A stretch of DNA of 44,381 nucleotides from Chloroflexota bacterium (GTDB lineage: Bacteria > Chloroflexota > Anaerolineae > UBA4142), in assembly GCA_016865935.1 (NCBI GenBank), contig VGOB01000008.1, positions 1 to 44,381 on the forward strand. Reading direction: 5' to 3'. Each line of letters starts with the position of its first letter. The stretch's first letter is position 1. Positions 7,913-15,383 of this stretch are shown here, piece after piece. The position numbers and the translations under genes are program-made. The notes under the pieces were generated by a model. That model saw nothing but the letters and a program-made list of their open reading frames with translations. It made no database searches and was not told the DNA's origin.

Positions 7913-8532
7913 GCGTTTTCAATGAGTGCTTCCGCCGCGCGGCGCGCGTCCGCCTCGCGTCCGGCGCGCAACAACGGCAACGCGGCGTCAATCAATTCGC
8001 GCCATAATGCTTCGCGCTGTTCCTGCGGGACACGCGCTTGAACGCGTGGACGCAGTTCCGCCAAAAGTTGCGCGAGCCGTTCGTACTCTGCGCCAATCGT
8101 CTGTTCGATCTTGGCGCGCAAGTGCTTGGCAAGCGCGGGACTCGCGCCGCCGGTGCTGATTGCAATCGCGAGATTGCCGCGCCGAACGAGCGCGGGGACG
8201 TGAAACGTACAGTGCGCCGGATCGTCCACGACGTTGACGAGGATGCCGCGCGCGCGCGCGTCGGCGGAGACGGCGTGATTGACCTCGGCGTCGTCGGTCG
8301 CGGCGATCACGACGCGCGCCTCGCGCAGATCGCCGTTTTGGTACGCGCGGCGAATGACGGCGATGCGCGAATCGCGCGCCAGGTCTTCCAGTTCGCGCGT
8401 GAGTTGCGGCGCGATCACGGTGACGCGCGCGCCGGCGTCGAGCAAGCCGCGCACTTTGCGCGCCGCGACCGCGCCGCCGCCGACGACGATGGCGTGTTCG
8501 AGATCAACGAGTGAAATGGGGTAATGGCTCAT
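7897..8532 (-). CDS. Siroheme synthase N-domain: precorrin-2 dehydrogenase / ferrochelatase
   Basis: This 211-residue protein of the CysG N-terminal/Met8 family oxidises precorrin-2 to sirohydrochlorin with NAD and may insert iron to give siroheme. It begins 'MSHYPISLVDLEHAIVVGGG', with the nucleotide-binding glycine motif GGGAVAARKV, then 'AATDDAEVNHAVSADARARG', 'VNVVDDPAHCTFHVPALVRR' and 'ISTGGASPALAKHLR', all typical of the family. I chose ATG 8,532; a longer frame upstream to 8,679 is encoded by repeat DNA. It is the first gene of the minus-strand siroheme/ABC operon and is divergent from the heme-motif sensor kinase. Siroheme is the cofactor of the DsrAB encoded 7 kb away. Confidence 0.9.
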   Translation of the reverse strand: MSHYPISLVDLEHAIVVGGGAVAARKVRGLLDAGARVTVIAPQLTRELEDLARDSRIAVIRRAYQNGDLREARVVIAATDDAEVNHAVSADARARGILVNVVDDPAHCTFHVPALVRRGNLAIAISTGGASPALAKHLRAKIEQTIGAEYERLAQLLAELRPRVQARVPQEQREALWRELIDAALPLLRAGREADARRAAEALIENATADR

Positions 8533-8537
8533 GTGGA

Positions 8538-8607
8538 GATGACCGCTGACGGCAGACCGTTGACCGCGCTTGCGCGCGACGGTCGGCGGTCGTTCGTCGG
8601 CGGTCAT
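8538..8607. repeat. Inverted repeat in divergent intergenic region
   Basis: The arms are 'gaccgctgacggcagacc' and 'ggtcggcggtcgttcgtcgg'. It lies in the leader of the siroheme operon, just downstream of its candidate -10 box on the minus strand. Confidence 0.5.
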
Positions 8608-8634
8608 TATACTACAGAATTGCATTACGTCTAA
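8606..8634 (-). promoter_or_regulatory. Candidate promoter of the siroheme/ABC operon
   Basis: On the minus strand a perfect TATAAT covers 8,611 to 8,606, with a weak TTAGAC 17 bases upstream. The transcript would run into the inverted repeat at 8,538-8,607 and then into the siroheme dehydrogenase gene. It is back to back with the kinase promoter. Confidence 0.4.
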
Positions 8635-8651
8635 AACGCGGCGTGATGCGT

Positions 8652-8678
8652 TTGACTTATCGGCAAAAAATCTATACA
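8652..8678 (+). promoter_or_regulatory. Candidate promoter of the sensor kinase gene
   Basis: TTGACT lies at 8,652-8,657 and TATACA at 8,673-8,678, spaced by 15 bases (somewhat short). A ribosome site 'gaggtg' at about 8,687-8,692 precedes the ATG at 8,699. Confidence 0.35.
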
Positions 8679-8698
8679 CTGGCGCTGAGGTGATTTGA

Positions 8699-11035
8699 AT
8701 GTTGCAACGATTCAGCGCCGCGCGTGTCGCTTGGCGTCAACTCTTCTCGCGGTCGTTTTGGTTGAACCTGGGACTCAAGACCAAGATGACGTTGATGGTG
8801 TGGGTGGGCTTGACCACGCTGGTCGTTTTTTTTGGTTTTTTGAGCGTGAGCGCGGCGCAACAGACGACGGCGCGCGCGTTGCAAGAGCGCGTCATTCTCG
8901 CGCAACTCGCGGCAAATCACAGCGATTACGTCCTGGGACACGCGCAAGCATTGTTGGAAGCGGCGGCAACGCACGCAACCTTTTCGTTTGCTTCGTCGCC
9001 GAACGAGCAACAAAATGTGTTGCGCGAAACGCGCGCGCAATCGGGCTCATTGTTTCACCAAATTTTTCTTGTCGATGCGACGGGCGCGGTGCGCGCGGCG
9101 GATCCGCCACTGACGCAAGCCCTCTCGTTTGCGCCGGTCCTGTCCGAATTCCGCGCGGACACACGCTTAAATGTTTCGAGTCTCCAGCCGGGGGATGCCG
9201 ATCCGATGATCGTCGCGGCGACGCCGGTGCGCGCGGCGTCCGGACAAATCAGCGGCGCGTTGATCGCGCGACTCGATCTGTCCGGTTCCGAGATCAGTGT
9301 CCCGGTTCAAGCGGTGACGCTGGGGCAGACCGGTTATCTCGAAGTCGTAGATTCGCAGGGCTTGATCGTTCTGAGCACGCGCACGCAGCGTTTGCTGAGT
9401 GAGGCAGACCATCGCGCGAGTTTGAGCGCGATGATCCGCGACGGCAAGAGCGTGGTCGCGAATTGCACGAGTTGTCACCGCGCCAACTTTGGAACCGATC
9501 GCGAACCCGAAGTGATCGCGTTTGCGCCGATGAAACGCGCGCCCTGGGGCGTCGTCGTGCGCCAGACCGAAGCGGAAGCGTTCGCGTCGGCGCGGCAACT
9601 GCAAGGACAAATCGTCGCGATTGGCGTATTGTCCGTGCTGGGCGCGATGATGCTGGTGTGGTTGACGACGCGCAGTATGATCGCGCCGATCCAAAATTTG
9701 ACGCGCGCGGCAAAACGGATCGCGCGCGGCGATCTGGAGACGCCGATTCAGCGCACGCGCGGCGACGAAATCGGCGCGCTCGCGCAATCGTTCGACGAGA
9801 TGCGCGCGCGGCTGCAGACGAGCATCGCCGAGATTCAATCGTTGAATCGCGATCTCGATTTGCGCGTGCAGGAACGGACGCGCGAACTCGCCGCGTTGAA
9901 CGCCGTCGCGATGGTCGTCGCCCAGCCGTTGCATTTGGACGAGTTGTTGGAGCAAGCGCTTGCCCAGGTGTTGCGCGTGACCGGCGTGCAAGCCGGAGCG
10001 ATCTTTTTGCTGGACGCGGAGACGCGCGCGCTGACGCTGCAGGCGCGGCGCGGCGTCTCGGAGCAAGCGGCGCAATCCATGATGACGCTCCACCTGGACG
10101 ATAGCGCGTGCGGCGGCGTGATCGAAAAAGGGCATCCGGTCGTCGTGCCGGATCTCGGGTATTATCGTTCGAGCGCGGGGCGCGCGTTGTGGTCAGCCGG
10201 TTTGCAAGGATTGGTGCACGTGCCGTTGATCAGTCGCCGGATCGCGCTGGGGACGTTGTGCGTGGCGACGGCGCGACCGCACGATTATCAAACGGAAGAA
10301 CTGGAATTGCTGATGGCGATAGGAAGCCAGATCGCGGTCGGGATCGAAAATGCGCGCTTGTACGACGAACTGGCGCGGCGCGAGCAGCTGCGCGGCGAGT
10401 TGCTCGATCAAGTGATCGCGGCGCAAGAGGACGAGCGCAAACGGATCGCGCGTGATCTGCACGACGATACGAGTCAGTCGCTTTCGGCGTTAATCTATTC
10501 GCTGGAAGCAGTGGAAGCGAGTTGCCCCGGTTCGCCGGTGCGCGATGCGCTTGTGACGATGCGTCAGCGCGTGACGCAGATTCTCGACGGGATTCACAAA
10601 CTGATTTTCGATCTGCGTCCCAGTATGCTCGATCACTTGGGCTTGTTCGTCGCGTTGCGCTGGTACGCCGAAACGCATTTGCAGCCGCTCGGCGTGCGGG
10701 TGCATTTGGAAGAGCGCGGCGCGCCGCGCCGGCTGCCGTCGAAAGTGGAGACGGCGTTGTTCCGCGTCGTGCAAGAGGCGATCAACAATATCGCGAAACA
10801 TTCCGGCGCGCGTAATGTGCATCTGAACTTGGATTGTTCCGACGGCGTCGTCGCGATCCAAGTGGCGGACGACGGGATCGGCTTCGATCTGAACGAAGTC
10901 GCGCGCGCGGGGGATCGGCGGCGCGGGCTGGGCTTGGTCGGGATGCAAGAGCGCGTCGGGTTGCTCGGCGGGAAGATTTCGCTCATCTCCGATCCGGGAC
11001 AGGGTACGCAGATTTCGATTTACGTGCCAGTCTAA
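8699..11035 (+). CDS. Membrane histidine kinase with c-type heme motif in the sensor domain (NarX/DegS-like output)
   Basis: This is a 778-residue kinase. Transmembrane helices at about residues 30-51 and 304-323 bracket an outer domain of about 250 residues that looks Cache-like ('QIFLVDATGAVRAADPPL', 'GYLEVVDSQGLIVLSTRTQR'). That domain ends with NCTSCHRANFG: Cys256, Cys259 and His260 form a CxxCH heme-c motif. Then come a HAMP domain (about 324-378), a coiled coil, a GAF domain (about 405-555), a HisKA_3 domain with phospho-acceptor His588 in ARDLHDDTSQ, and an HATPase with Asn-box QEAINNIAKHSGA and G-boxes DDGIGFD and GLGLVGMQERV. The output half is like NarX, NreB and DegS, which pair with LuxR-type regulators such as the one downstream. 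It probably senses redox state or a ligand outside the membrane. Heme attachment is inferred from the motif only. Confidence 0.9.
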   Translation: MLQRFSAARVAWRQLFSRSFWLNLGLKTKMTLMVWVGLTTLVVFFGFLSVSAAQQTTARALQERVILAQLAANHSDYVLGHAQALLEAAATHATFSFASSPNEQQNVLRETRAQSGSLFHQIFLVDATGAVRAADPPLTQALSFAPVLSEFRADTRLNVSSLQPGDADPMIVAATPVRAASGQISGALIARLDLSGSEISVPVQAVTLGQTGYLEVVDSQGLIVLSTRTQRLLSEADHRASLSAMIRDGKSVVANCTSCHRANFGTDREPEVIAFAPMKRAPWGVVVRQTEAEAFASARQLQGQIVAIGVLSVLGAMMLVWLTTRSMIAPIQNLTRAAKRIARGDLETPIQRTRGDEIGALAQSFDEMRARLQTSIAEIQSLNRDLDLRVQERTRELAALNAVAMVVAQPLHLDELLEQALAQVLRVTGVQAGAIFLLDAETRALTLQARRGVSEQAAQSMMTLHLDDSACGGVIEKGHPVVVPDLGYYRSSAGRALWSAGLQGLVHVPLISRRIALGTLCVATARPHDYQTEELELLMAIGSQIAVGIENARLYDELARREQLRGELLDQVIAAQEDERKRIARDLHDDTSQSLSALIYSLEAVEASCPGSPVRDALVTMRQRVTQILDGIHKLIFDLRPSMLDHLGLFVALRWYAETHLQPLGVRVHLEERGAPRRLPSKVETALFRVVQEAINNIAKHSGARNVHLNLDCSDGVVAIQVADDGIGFDLNEVARAGDRRRGLGLVGMQERVGLLGGKISLISDPGQGTQISIYVPV

Positions 11036-11340
11036 ACGGGTTGCTGTCATTTCAAGGCGCGCAGTTTGCGATGAGGAATCAAGTTGTCGGCGCGAATGAG
11101 ATTTCTCGCTGCGCTACCCGGAACATGTCATTTCGACGAGCGTAGTTTGCGAGGAGAAATCTCCTGCCCGGTCTGAGATTTCTCGTCAGCACAAATTGCC
11201 TCCTCGAAATGACAGTGCTTGGCTCAAACATAGCGCGGCAAAGCCGCAACCAAACTCATTGGACACTGACCAACACTGAAGAACACTGATTTTTTCTTTA
11301 TCTGTGTTTGTCTGTGTTCATCTGTGTCCAAAAAATCCTC
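11036..11340. repeat. Intergenic dispersed repeats between kinase and regulator genes
   Basis: There are two elements. At 11,044-11,215 are copies of the 'gtcatttc...gcgaggagaaatctc' family with inverse arms, similar to window start 1-110. At 11,260-11,335 is an 'aacactgaagaacactgat' / 'tctgtgttcatctgtgtcc' inverted pair. No open reading frame with recognisable content is present. They separate the kinase from its presumed regulator, which therefore may use its own promoter. Confidence 0.6.
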
Positions 11341-11344
11341 GCGG

Positions 11345-11373
11345 TTGTGATAGTTTTTGTAGAGGAATACTAT
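11345..11373 (+). promoter_or_regulatory. Weak candidate promoter for the response regulator
   Basis: TTGTGA at 11,345-11,350 and TACTAT at 11,368-11,373, spaced 17 bases. Each box matches four of six consensus positions. A small dyad 'ataccgcgcggcggtat' follows. Confidence 0.3.
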
Positions 11374-11443
11374 ACCGCGCGGCGGTATGCGCGAAGCGGT
11401 TCGAAATGACAGCAGGGCATAGTCACCAACTTGGAGAAAATTG

Positions 11444-12088
11444 ATGGCAAAAATTCGCGTGGTGCTGGTGGACGATCATACGATTTTGCGCGAAGGGTTG
11501 CGTTCGCTCTTGGTGATGCAAGAGGATATCGAAGTGGTGGGCGAGGCGGGCGACGGCGCGGCGGCGTTGGAATTGATCCGGCAAGTCAAGCCGGACATCG
11601 TCGTGATGGATGTGGCGATGCCGGGAATGGACGGCTTGGAAGCGACGCGGCGCGTCAAAAAAGATTTTCCCGAAACGCGCGTGTTGATTTTGACGCAACA
11701 CGATCATCGCGAATATGTGTTTTCGTTGTTGCAAGCCGGCGCGGTCGGTTACATTCTGAAAAAGTCGGGCGGCGCGGAAGTGATCAACGCGATTCGCAGT
11801 ACGGCGGCGGAAGGCGCATTTCTGCCGCCGGGCATCGCGCGCGAGGTGATGGATCGATACATCCAGCGCCCGCAAGCGGAGACGGGGCGCCCGCATTTGA
11901 CGGAGCGCGAAAAACAAGTGTTGCGTTTGATCGCGGAAGGCAAGACGAACAAGGAAATCGCGGAAATGTTGTACTTGAGCGTCAAGACGGTGATGGTGCA
12001 TCGCACGAACATTATGGAGAAATTGGACATTCACAGTCGCACCGAGTTGGTCAAGTACGCGATTCGGCAGGGGATGATTAGCGTGTAA
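11444..12088 (+). CDS. NarL/LuxR-family response regulator
   Basis: This 214-residue two-domain regulator has a receiver domain (residues about 1-122) with the acidic pair Asp10-Asp11, phospho-acceptor Asp56 in VVMDVAMPGMDG, and the conserved Lys in GYILKKSG. A LuxR-type helix-turn-helix follows (about 147-210: 'LTEREKQVLRLIAEGKTNKE', then 'IAEMLYLSVKTVMVHRTNIM'). ATG 11,444 is preferred to the TTG three bases earlier because 'ggag' sits eight bases upstream. The kinase encoded upstream has the HisKA_3 architecture that normally partners this regulator family. Likely targets are the dsr and exporter promoters downstream; this is inference from position, since no operator has been proved. Confidence 0.93.
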   Translation: MAKIRVVLVDDHTILREGLRSLLVMQEDIEVVGEAGDGAAALELIRQVKPDIVVMDVAMPGMDGLEATRRVKKDFPETRVLILTQHDHREYVFSLLQAGAVGYILKKSGGAEVINAIRSTAAEGAFLPPGIAREVMDRYIQRPQAETGRPHLTEREKQVLRLIAEGKTNKEIAEMLYLSVKTVMVHRTNIMEKLDIHSRTELVKYAIRQGMISV

Positions 12089-12090
12089 AG

Positions 12091-12164
12091 GATTAAGGAT
12101 GAGGGATGAAGGATGAAAGACAGCCCTCGAAGTTTCATCCTTCATCCTTCTGCCTTCATCCTTG
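12091..12164. repeat. Dispersed palindrome, ggatgaagg/ccttcatcc family
   Basis: The arms are 'aaggatgagggatgaaggat' and 'catccttcatccttctgcct'. It lies between the response regulator and Ser/Thr kinase genes; further copies are at 13,065-13,151, 20,941-21,002, 33,060-33,122 and 40,499-40,530. Each follows closely on a stop codon, which suggests a role in transcript 3' ends. Confidence 0.75.
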
Positions 12165-12175
12165 CTGAGGCGGCA

Positions 12176-13063
12176 ATGTATCTCTTCGCAGGCGCGTCGT
12201 TGCGGGGCAATCAGGTTGAATATAAAATCGTGCGCGAGGTGGCGCGCGGCGGGATGGGCGCAATCTATCGCGCGGACGATCGCGTGAACAATCGCGTCGT
12301 CGCGATCAAGGAAGCGTGTCTCGATCCGGCGTGCGGCGGCAATATCGCGCAGATCCGCGCGCGCTTGGTGCACGAGATGCAAGTGCTGATGCCGCTCGAT
12401 CATCCGAATATTCCCAGGGTGTACGAACAATTTTCGCGTTACGAAAACGCGTACCTGGTGATGGAATTTGTCGAAGGGCAAACGCTGCGCAAGATTCAAG
12501 AGCAGACGCCGGGCGTGAAACGCCAAATCGAAGCGAGCCGCGTCCTGGGTTGGGCGATCCAGGTATTGGACGCGCTGGAGTATTTGCACACGCAACCCAA
12601 GCCGATCATTCATCGCGACATCAAGCCGGAAAATTTGATTCTCGCGCCGGATGGACGCGTGGTGCTGGTGGATTTCGGTTTGATGAAGCAGGTGGAGCGG
12701 CAGCTGGAGAGCGGTCCGCTGATTCACGCGATCGGCACGATTGAATTCGCGCCGCCGGAGCAGCACGCCGAAAGTGGCGCGCACACGGATCCGCGCAGTG
12801 ACATTTACTCGCTCGGCGCGACGATGTACTCCTTGCTGGCGGGGCATTTGCCGCCGCGCGCGGTGGATCGAATGTTGCCGATGTCAATGAGCGTGCCGCT
12901 CAAGCGCGGCGCGTTGACGCGCATCAACCTGTCGGTCGCGCCGCGCATCGAGCGGATCATTTTCAAGGCGATGGAGATCGAACCGGACAAGCGATACCAG
13001 TCCGCGCGCGCGCTGCGCGAGGCGATTTGTCCGTGGCGCCGGTTTGTTCCGTTGCCGTTCTGA
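12176..13063 (+). CDS. Soluble Ser/Thr protein kinase (Hanks type)
   Basis: This 295-residue protein consists of little more than a kinase domain. It shows the glycine loop (VARGGMGAIY), the lysine in VVAIKEAC, the catalytic loop HRDIKPENLIL, the DFGLM metal loop and the APE-like 'FAPPEQ'. The C-terminal helix includes 'RYQSARALREAICPW'. There is no transmembrane segment or PASTA/sensor tail, unlike PknB-type kinases. ATG 12,176 has 'gagg' upstream; the longer frame from 12,113 is encoded by the repeat and is unlikely to be translated. It follows the response regulator by 87 bases. Its substrates are unknown; the two-component proteins next to it are one possibility. Confidence 0.9.
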   Translation: MYLFAGASLRGNQVEYKIVREVARGGMGAIYRADDRVNNRVVAIKEACLDPACGGNIAQIRARLVHEMQVLMPLDHPNIPRVYEQFSRYENAYLVMEFVEGQTLRKIQEQTPGVKRQIEASRVLGWAIQVLDALEYLHTQPKPIIHRDIKPENLILAPDGRVVLVDFGLMKQVERQLESGPLIHAIGTIEFAPPEQHAESGAHTDPRSDIYSLGATMYSLLAGHLPPRAVDRMLPMSMSVPLKRGALTRINLSVAPRIERIIFKAMEIEPDKRYQSARALREAICPWRRFVPLPF

Positions 13064-13064
13064 A

Positions 13065-13151
13065 AGGATGAAAGATGAGGGATGAAGGATGAATCCCTCG
13101 ACTTTGCTTGGATTTCATTCTTCATCCCGCGGAGCGCGCCCTCATCCTTCG
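13065..13151. repeat. Dispersed palindrome, ggatgaagg family
   Basis: The arms are 'aaggatgaaagatgagggat' and 'tcatcccgcggagcgcgccctcatcc', immediately after the kinase stop codon. Same family as 12,091-12,164. Confidence 0.7.
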
Positions 13152-13166
13152 TAAGATACAGCAAAC

Positions 13167-13226
13167 ACCCTACTCAAAAATAGGGTACTCGCCCTAATTG
13201 CGTGGCGCCGGAAAACCTCGTATAAT
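13167..13226 (+). promoter_or_regulatory. Promoter with CCCTA/TAGGG dyads ahead of the exporter leader
   Basis: A perfect TATAAT at 13,221-13,226 has TTGCGT exactly 17 bases upstream (13,198-13,203). Just upstream of the -35 box lie three related units, 'accctac', 'tagggta' and 'cgcccta', at about 13,167-13,196. They form inverted repeats that could be an operator for the nearby LuxR-type regulator or an unlinked one. This is the best-looking promoter in the window. Confidence 0.6.
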
Positions 13227-13620
13227 CAAAGCCGGGTTAAAGCCATTCAATCGAATACTCGGCGTTATCCCCTGAACACGCGGTTGTGTTGGGGGATGCC
13301 GTTTTTGCGATTTCCAAGTCGGCGGAAATAAAACGATAGTCTTGCAGGAGGGCTACTGGCGATTTCGGATGATTCCTGACGAACGAACACGCCGGATAGG
13401 CGTCTAGCATGCAAGTCGAACGTCGGTGCGCGCTGGGCTGGGGTGTTGTCGCGCCACAGCTCGGGGTAAGGCGCCGCGAGGATGGAGAGACGCTGCCGGA
13501 GAAGGAGGCAATGCGACAGAAAACAAAGACGTTGTTTGATCGTGCTTTGCCCAATGCCCTATCACTCTTCTCGACGGGGCAAATTTATCAAACATGATTG
13601 ATGTTCGTAGGAGGCAACAA
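13227..13620 (+). ncRNA. Long structured 5' leader of the exporter gene
   Basis: About 390 bases separate the promoter from the exporter ATG and hold no convincing gene. The segment begins with a terminator-like hairpin (13,260-13,306) and continues with GC-rich dyads. At 13,408-13,422 it contains 'catgcaagtcgaacg', identical to a hallmark near the 5' end of bacterial 16S rRNA, but the flanks do not continue as a recognisable 16S gene. I recognise no known riboswitch class. It may be an attenuated leader or an unrecognised regulatory RNA. Confidence 0.4.
13260..13306 (+). terminator. Terminator-like hairpin inside the exporter leader
   Basis: The stem pairs 'cggc..atcccc' with 'ggggatgccg', with an inner 'aacac'/'gtgtt' pair and a short loop, followed at once by five T residues (13,302-13,306). 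It lies 30-80 bases after the candidate transcription start. It is either an attenuator for the exporter gene or an end for transcripts from upstream. Confidence 0.6.
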
Positions 13621-15150
13621 ATGAAAGGGATTGACTGGTCTAGTCTGTGGAAAAAGGAAGACTGGCTGGCGGTCTGGCTGGGCTTTCTCATTATGGCGCT
13701 GGTCGTGTTTGGCATTTGGGTAGTCCAAACTCCAACCTATCGCTGGACGACCGATGCCGAGTTCACCAATTTCGTGCAAAGCAAGGCGCCCGAGTTGGAT
13801 CAACTGCTCAAAGGGGCTGAGGCGAAAGGCGAGAAAGGGCTGGCCACCGAGACGACGGCGTTGCTGGCGGCGATCCAGAAGGGCGATCGCGCGGCGATTG
13901 CATCGGCGGCGGGCAAACTGGATACGGCATCCAAAGACGCCAAAGACAAAGCCCTCAAGACGTTATCCAGCACCTTGGCGCGAGACTTGCGCACGCAATC
14001 CCGCGCTCTGTTAGATAACGTCCTAACGTGGGACAACATCCAAAAGATCCTCATCATCGGGGTGATCTATCTGGTGCTGGCATCCATCGGCATCTTTCTC
14101 AAAGGCGGCAACATCCGCAAGTTCGCGCTGGGTTTCCCGGTGGTCTTCTTCATGGCGGTCTTGGCGCAATTCCTCGCCGGCAACTACACCTCGAGTACCT
14201 GGGGCTTGGAGTTCGTGCTGTGGGCGTTGATCCTGGGTCTCTTGGTGAGTAATCTCATCAAGCTTCCCGCGTGGCTGAAAGAAGCGGTCCAAACCGAGTA
14301 CTTTATCAAGACCGGTTTGGTGATCTTTGGCGCCTCGATTCTGTTCAGCGAGATCGTTTCCGCTGGCGCCCTGGGCTTGGTGCAGGGGCTGATCGTCATC
14401 AGCACCGTCTGGTATGGCGCGTACTGGCTCTTGCGCAAGGTCTTCAAACTGGACGATGGTTTTGCGGCGGTGATGTCCAGCGCGGTTGCCATCTGCGGTG
14501 TGTCGGCGGCAATCGCCGCGCATGGCGCGGTCAAGGGTGACTCGAAGAAACTGAGTTACGTCACCTCGTTGGTGCTGTTGATCGCGATGCCGATGATGAT
14601 CCTGCAGCCCTTCTTCGCCAAGCTGGTGAATTTGCCCGAAGCGGTTGCCGGTGCGTGGATGGCAGGCACCATCGACACGACCGCGGCGGTGGTGGTCGCC
14701 GGCGCGATGGTGGGCGAGACGGCGATGAAGTATGCGTCGATCCTCAAACTGACGCAGAATGCGCTGATCGGGGTCGTGGCATTCATCTTGGCAGTGGCGT
14801 GGACGTTCAAAGACAAAGCCCCCGGCGCGGAACGCCCGAGCGTGATGGAAGTCTGGTACCGCTTCCCCAAGTTCGTGTTGGGGTTCATCGTCGCGTCCGT
14901 CATCTTCTCGCTCGTCATCGATCCGGCAGTGGTTACTGCGACCAAGAGCATGTTGGGGCACTTGCGCGTGGTCTGGTTCGCCCTGGCGTTCGTCTGCATC
15001 GGTTTGGACACGCGCTTTGCCGATCTGATCGCGACCGGCGGTGGTAAACCGGCGTTGGGCTTTGTCACCGCACAACTCTTCAACATCGTGTGGGTCCTGT
15101 TGCTGGCGTATCTCCTCTTCGGCGGAGTCTTCTTCCCACCACCGTTCTAA
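13621..15150 (+). CDS. YeiH-family putative sulfate/sulfite exporter
   Basis: This 509-residue inner-membrane protein belongs to the putative sulfate exporter (YeiH/PSE) family. An N-terminal helix (about 19-38) is followed by a soluble helical segment of about 100 residues rich in Lys/Asp/Ala, then about ten membrane helices. Family segments include 'EYFIKTGLVIFGASILFSEI', 'VAICGVSAAIAAHGAVKGD' and 'AGTIDTTAAVVVAGAMVGE'. ATG 13,621 is preceded by a strong 'aggagg' at 13,609-13,614. Homologues are associated with export of sulfite or sulfate during sulfonate breakdown. Here it lies immediately upstream of dsrA, where it could relieve sulfite stress or move sulfur oxyanions. Direction and substrate are inferred from the family. 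Confidence 0.85.
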   Translation: MKGIDWSSLWKKEDWLAVWLGFLIMALVVFGIWVVQTPTYRWTTDAEFTNFVQSKAPELDQLLKGAEAKGEKGLATETTALLAAIQKGDRAAIASAAGKLDTASKDAKDKALKTLSSTLARDLRTQSRALLDNVLTWDNIQKILIIGVIYLVLASIGIFLKGGNIRKFALGFPVVFFMAVLAQFLAGNYTSSTWGLEFVLWALILGLLVSNLIKLPAWLKEAVQTEYFIKTGLVIFGASILFSEIVSAGALGLVQGLIVISTVWYGAYWLLRKVFKLDDGFAAVMSSAVAICGVSAAIAAHGAVKGDSKKLSYVTSLVLLIAMPMMILQPFFAKLVNLPEAVAGAWMAGTIDTTAAVVVAGAMVGETAMKYASILKLTQNALIGVVAFILAVAWTFKDKAPGAERPSVMEVWYRFPKFVLGFIVASVIFSLVIDPAVVTATKSMLGHLRVVWFALAFVCIGLDTRFADLIATGGGKPALGFVTAQLFNIVWVLLLAYLLFGGVFFPPPF

Positions 15151-15204
15151 GACGCCGCGCGTTCAACAGTTTTGGAGGTAGGTCGTAAGACGTTTGGTTC
15201 TTGA

Positions 15205-15254
15205 TGCCCTCTGCCTCTCCCAGTAATTGTGCGAGAGGTGGAGGGCAAGTTTTA
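15205..15254 (+). terminator. Rho-independent terminator after the exporter gene
   Basis: A near-perfect 15-base stem pairs 'tgccctctgcctctc' with 'gagaggtggagggca', with a loop of about 13 bases, followed by 'agtttta'. It separates the exporter transcript from the dsr operon, so dsrA should have its own promoter. Confidence 0.75.
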
Positions 15255-15371
15255 GAGTGTAAATCAGGAGATTCGGACACGACATAAATATTTCACGCTT
15301 GGCTTGAACGCGTAACGGCAAGTAGCCAACTCGAATGTGACCCGAACAAGCGCAGATTGAGCGTGAGATTA

Positions 15372-15380
15372 TGTTATACT
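15372..15380 (+). promoter_or_regulatory. Extended -10 promoter ahead of dsrA
   Basis: TGTTATACT fits an extended -10 element (TGnTATAAT-like) at 15,372-15,380. No good -35 lies at the standard distance; TTGAGC at 15,357 is too close. That fits a regulator-dependent promoter. The start point would be near 15,387, at the foot of the leader stem. Confidence 0.45.
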
Positions 15381-15383
15381 CTA

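Noticed and set aside
12113-12175. Extended N-terminus of the Ser/Thr kinase
   Set aside because: The upstream codons are the ggatgaagg repeat; a ribosome site directly precedes the internal ATG at 12,176.
11423-12847. Long minus-strand open frame (over 450 codons) opposite the response regulator and Ser/Thr kinase
   Set aside because: It is the shadow of two well-recognised plus-strand genes in GC-rich DNA; its product is Arg/His-rich without any motif.
13227-13620. A 16S rRNA gene start
   Set aside because: Only a 15-base identity and loose resemblance; the sequence does not continue as rRNA and a protein gene follows directly.
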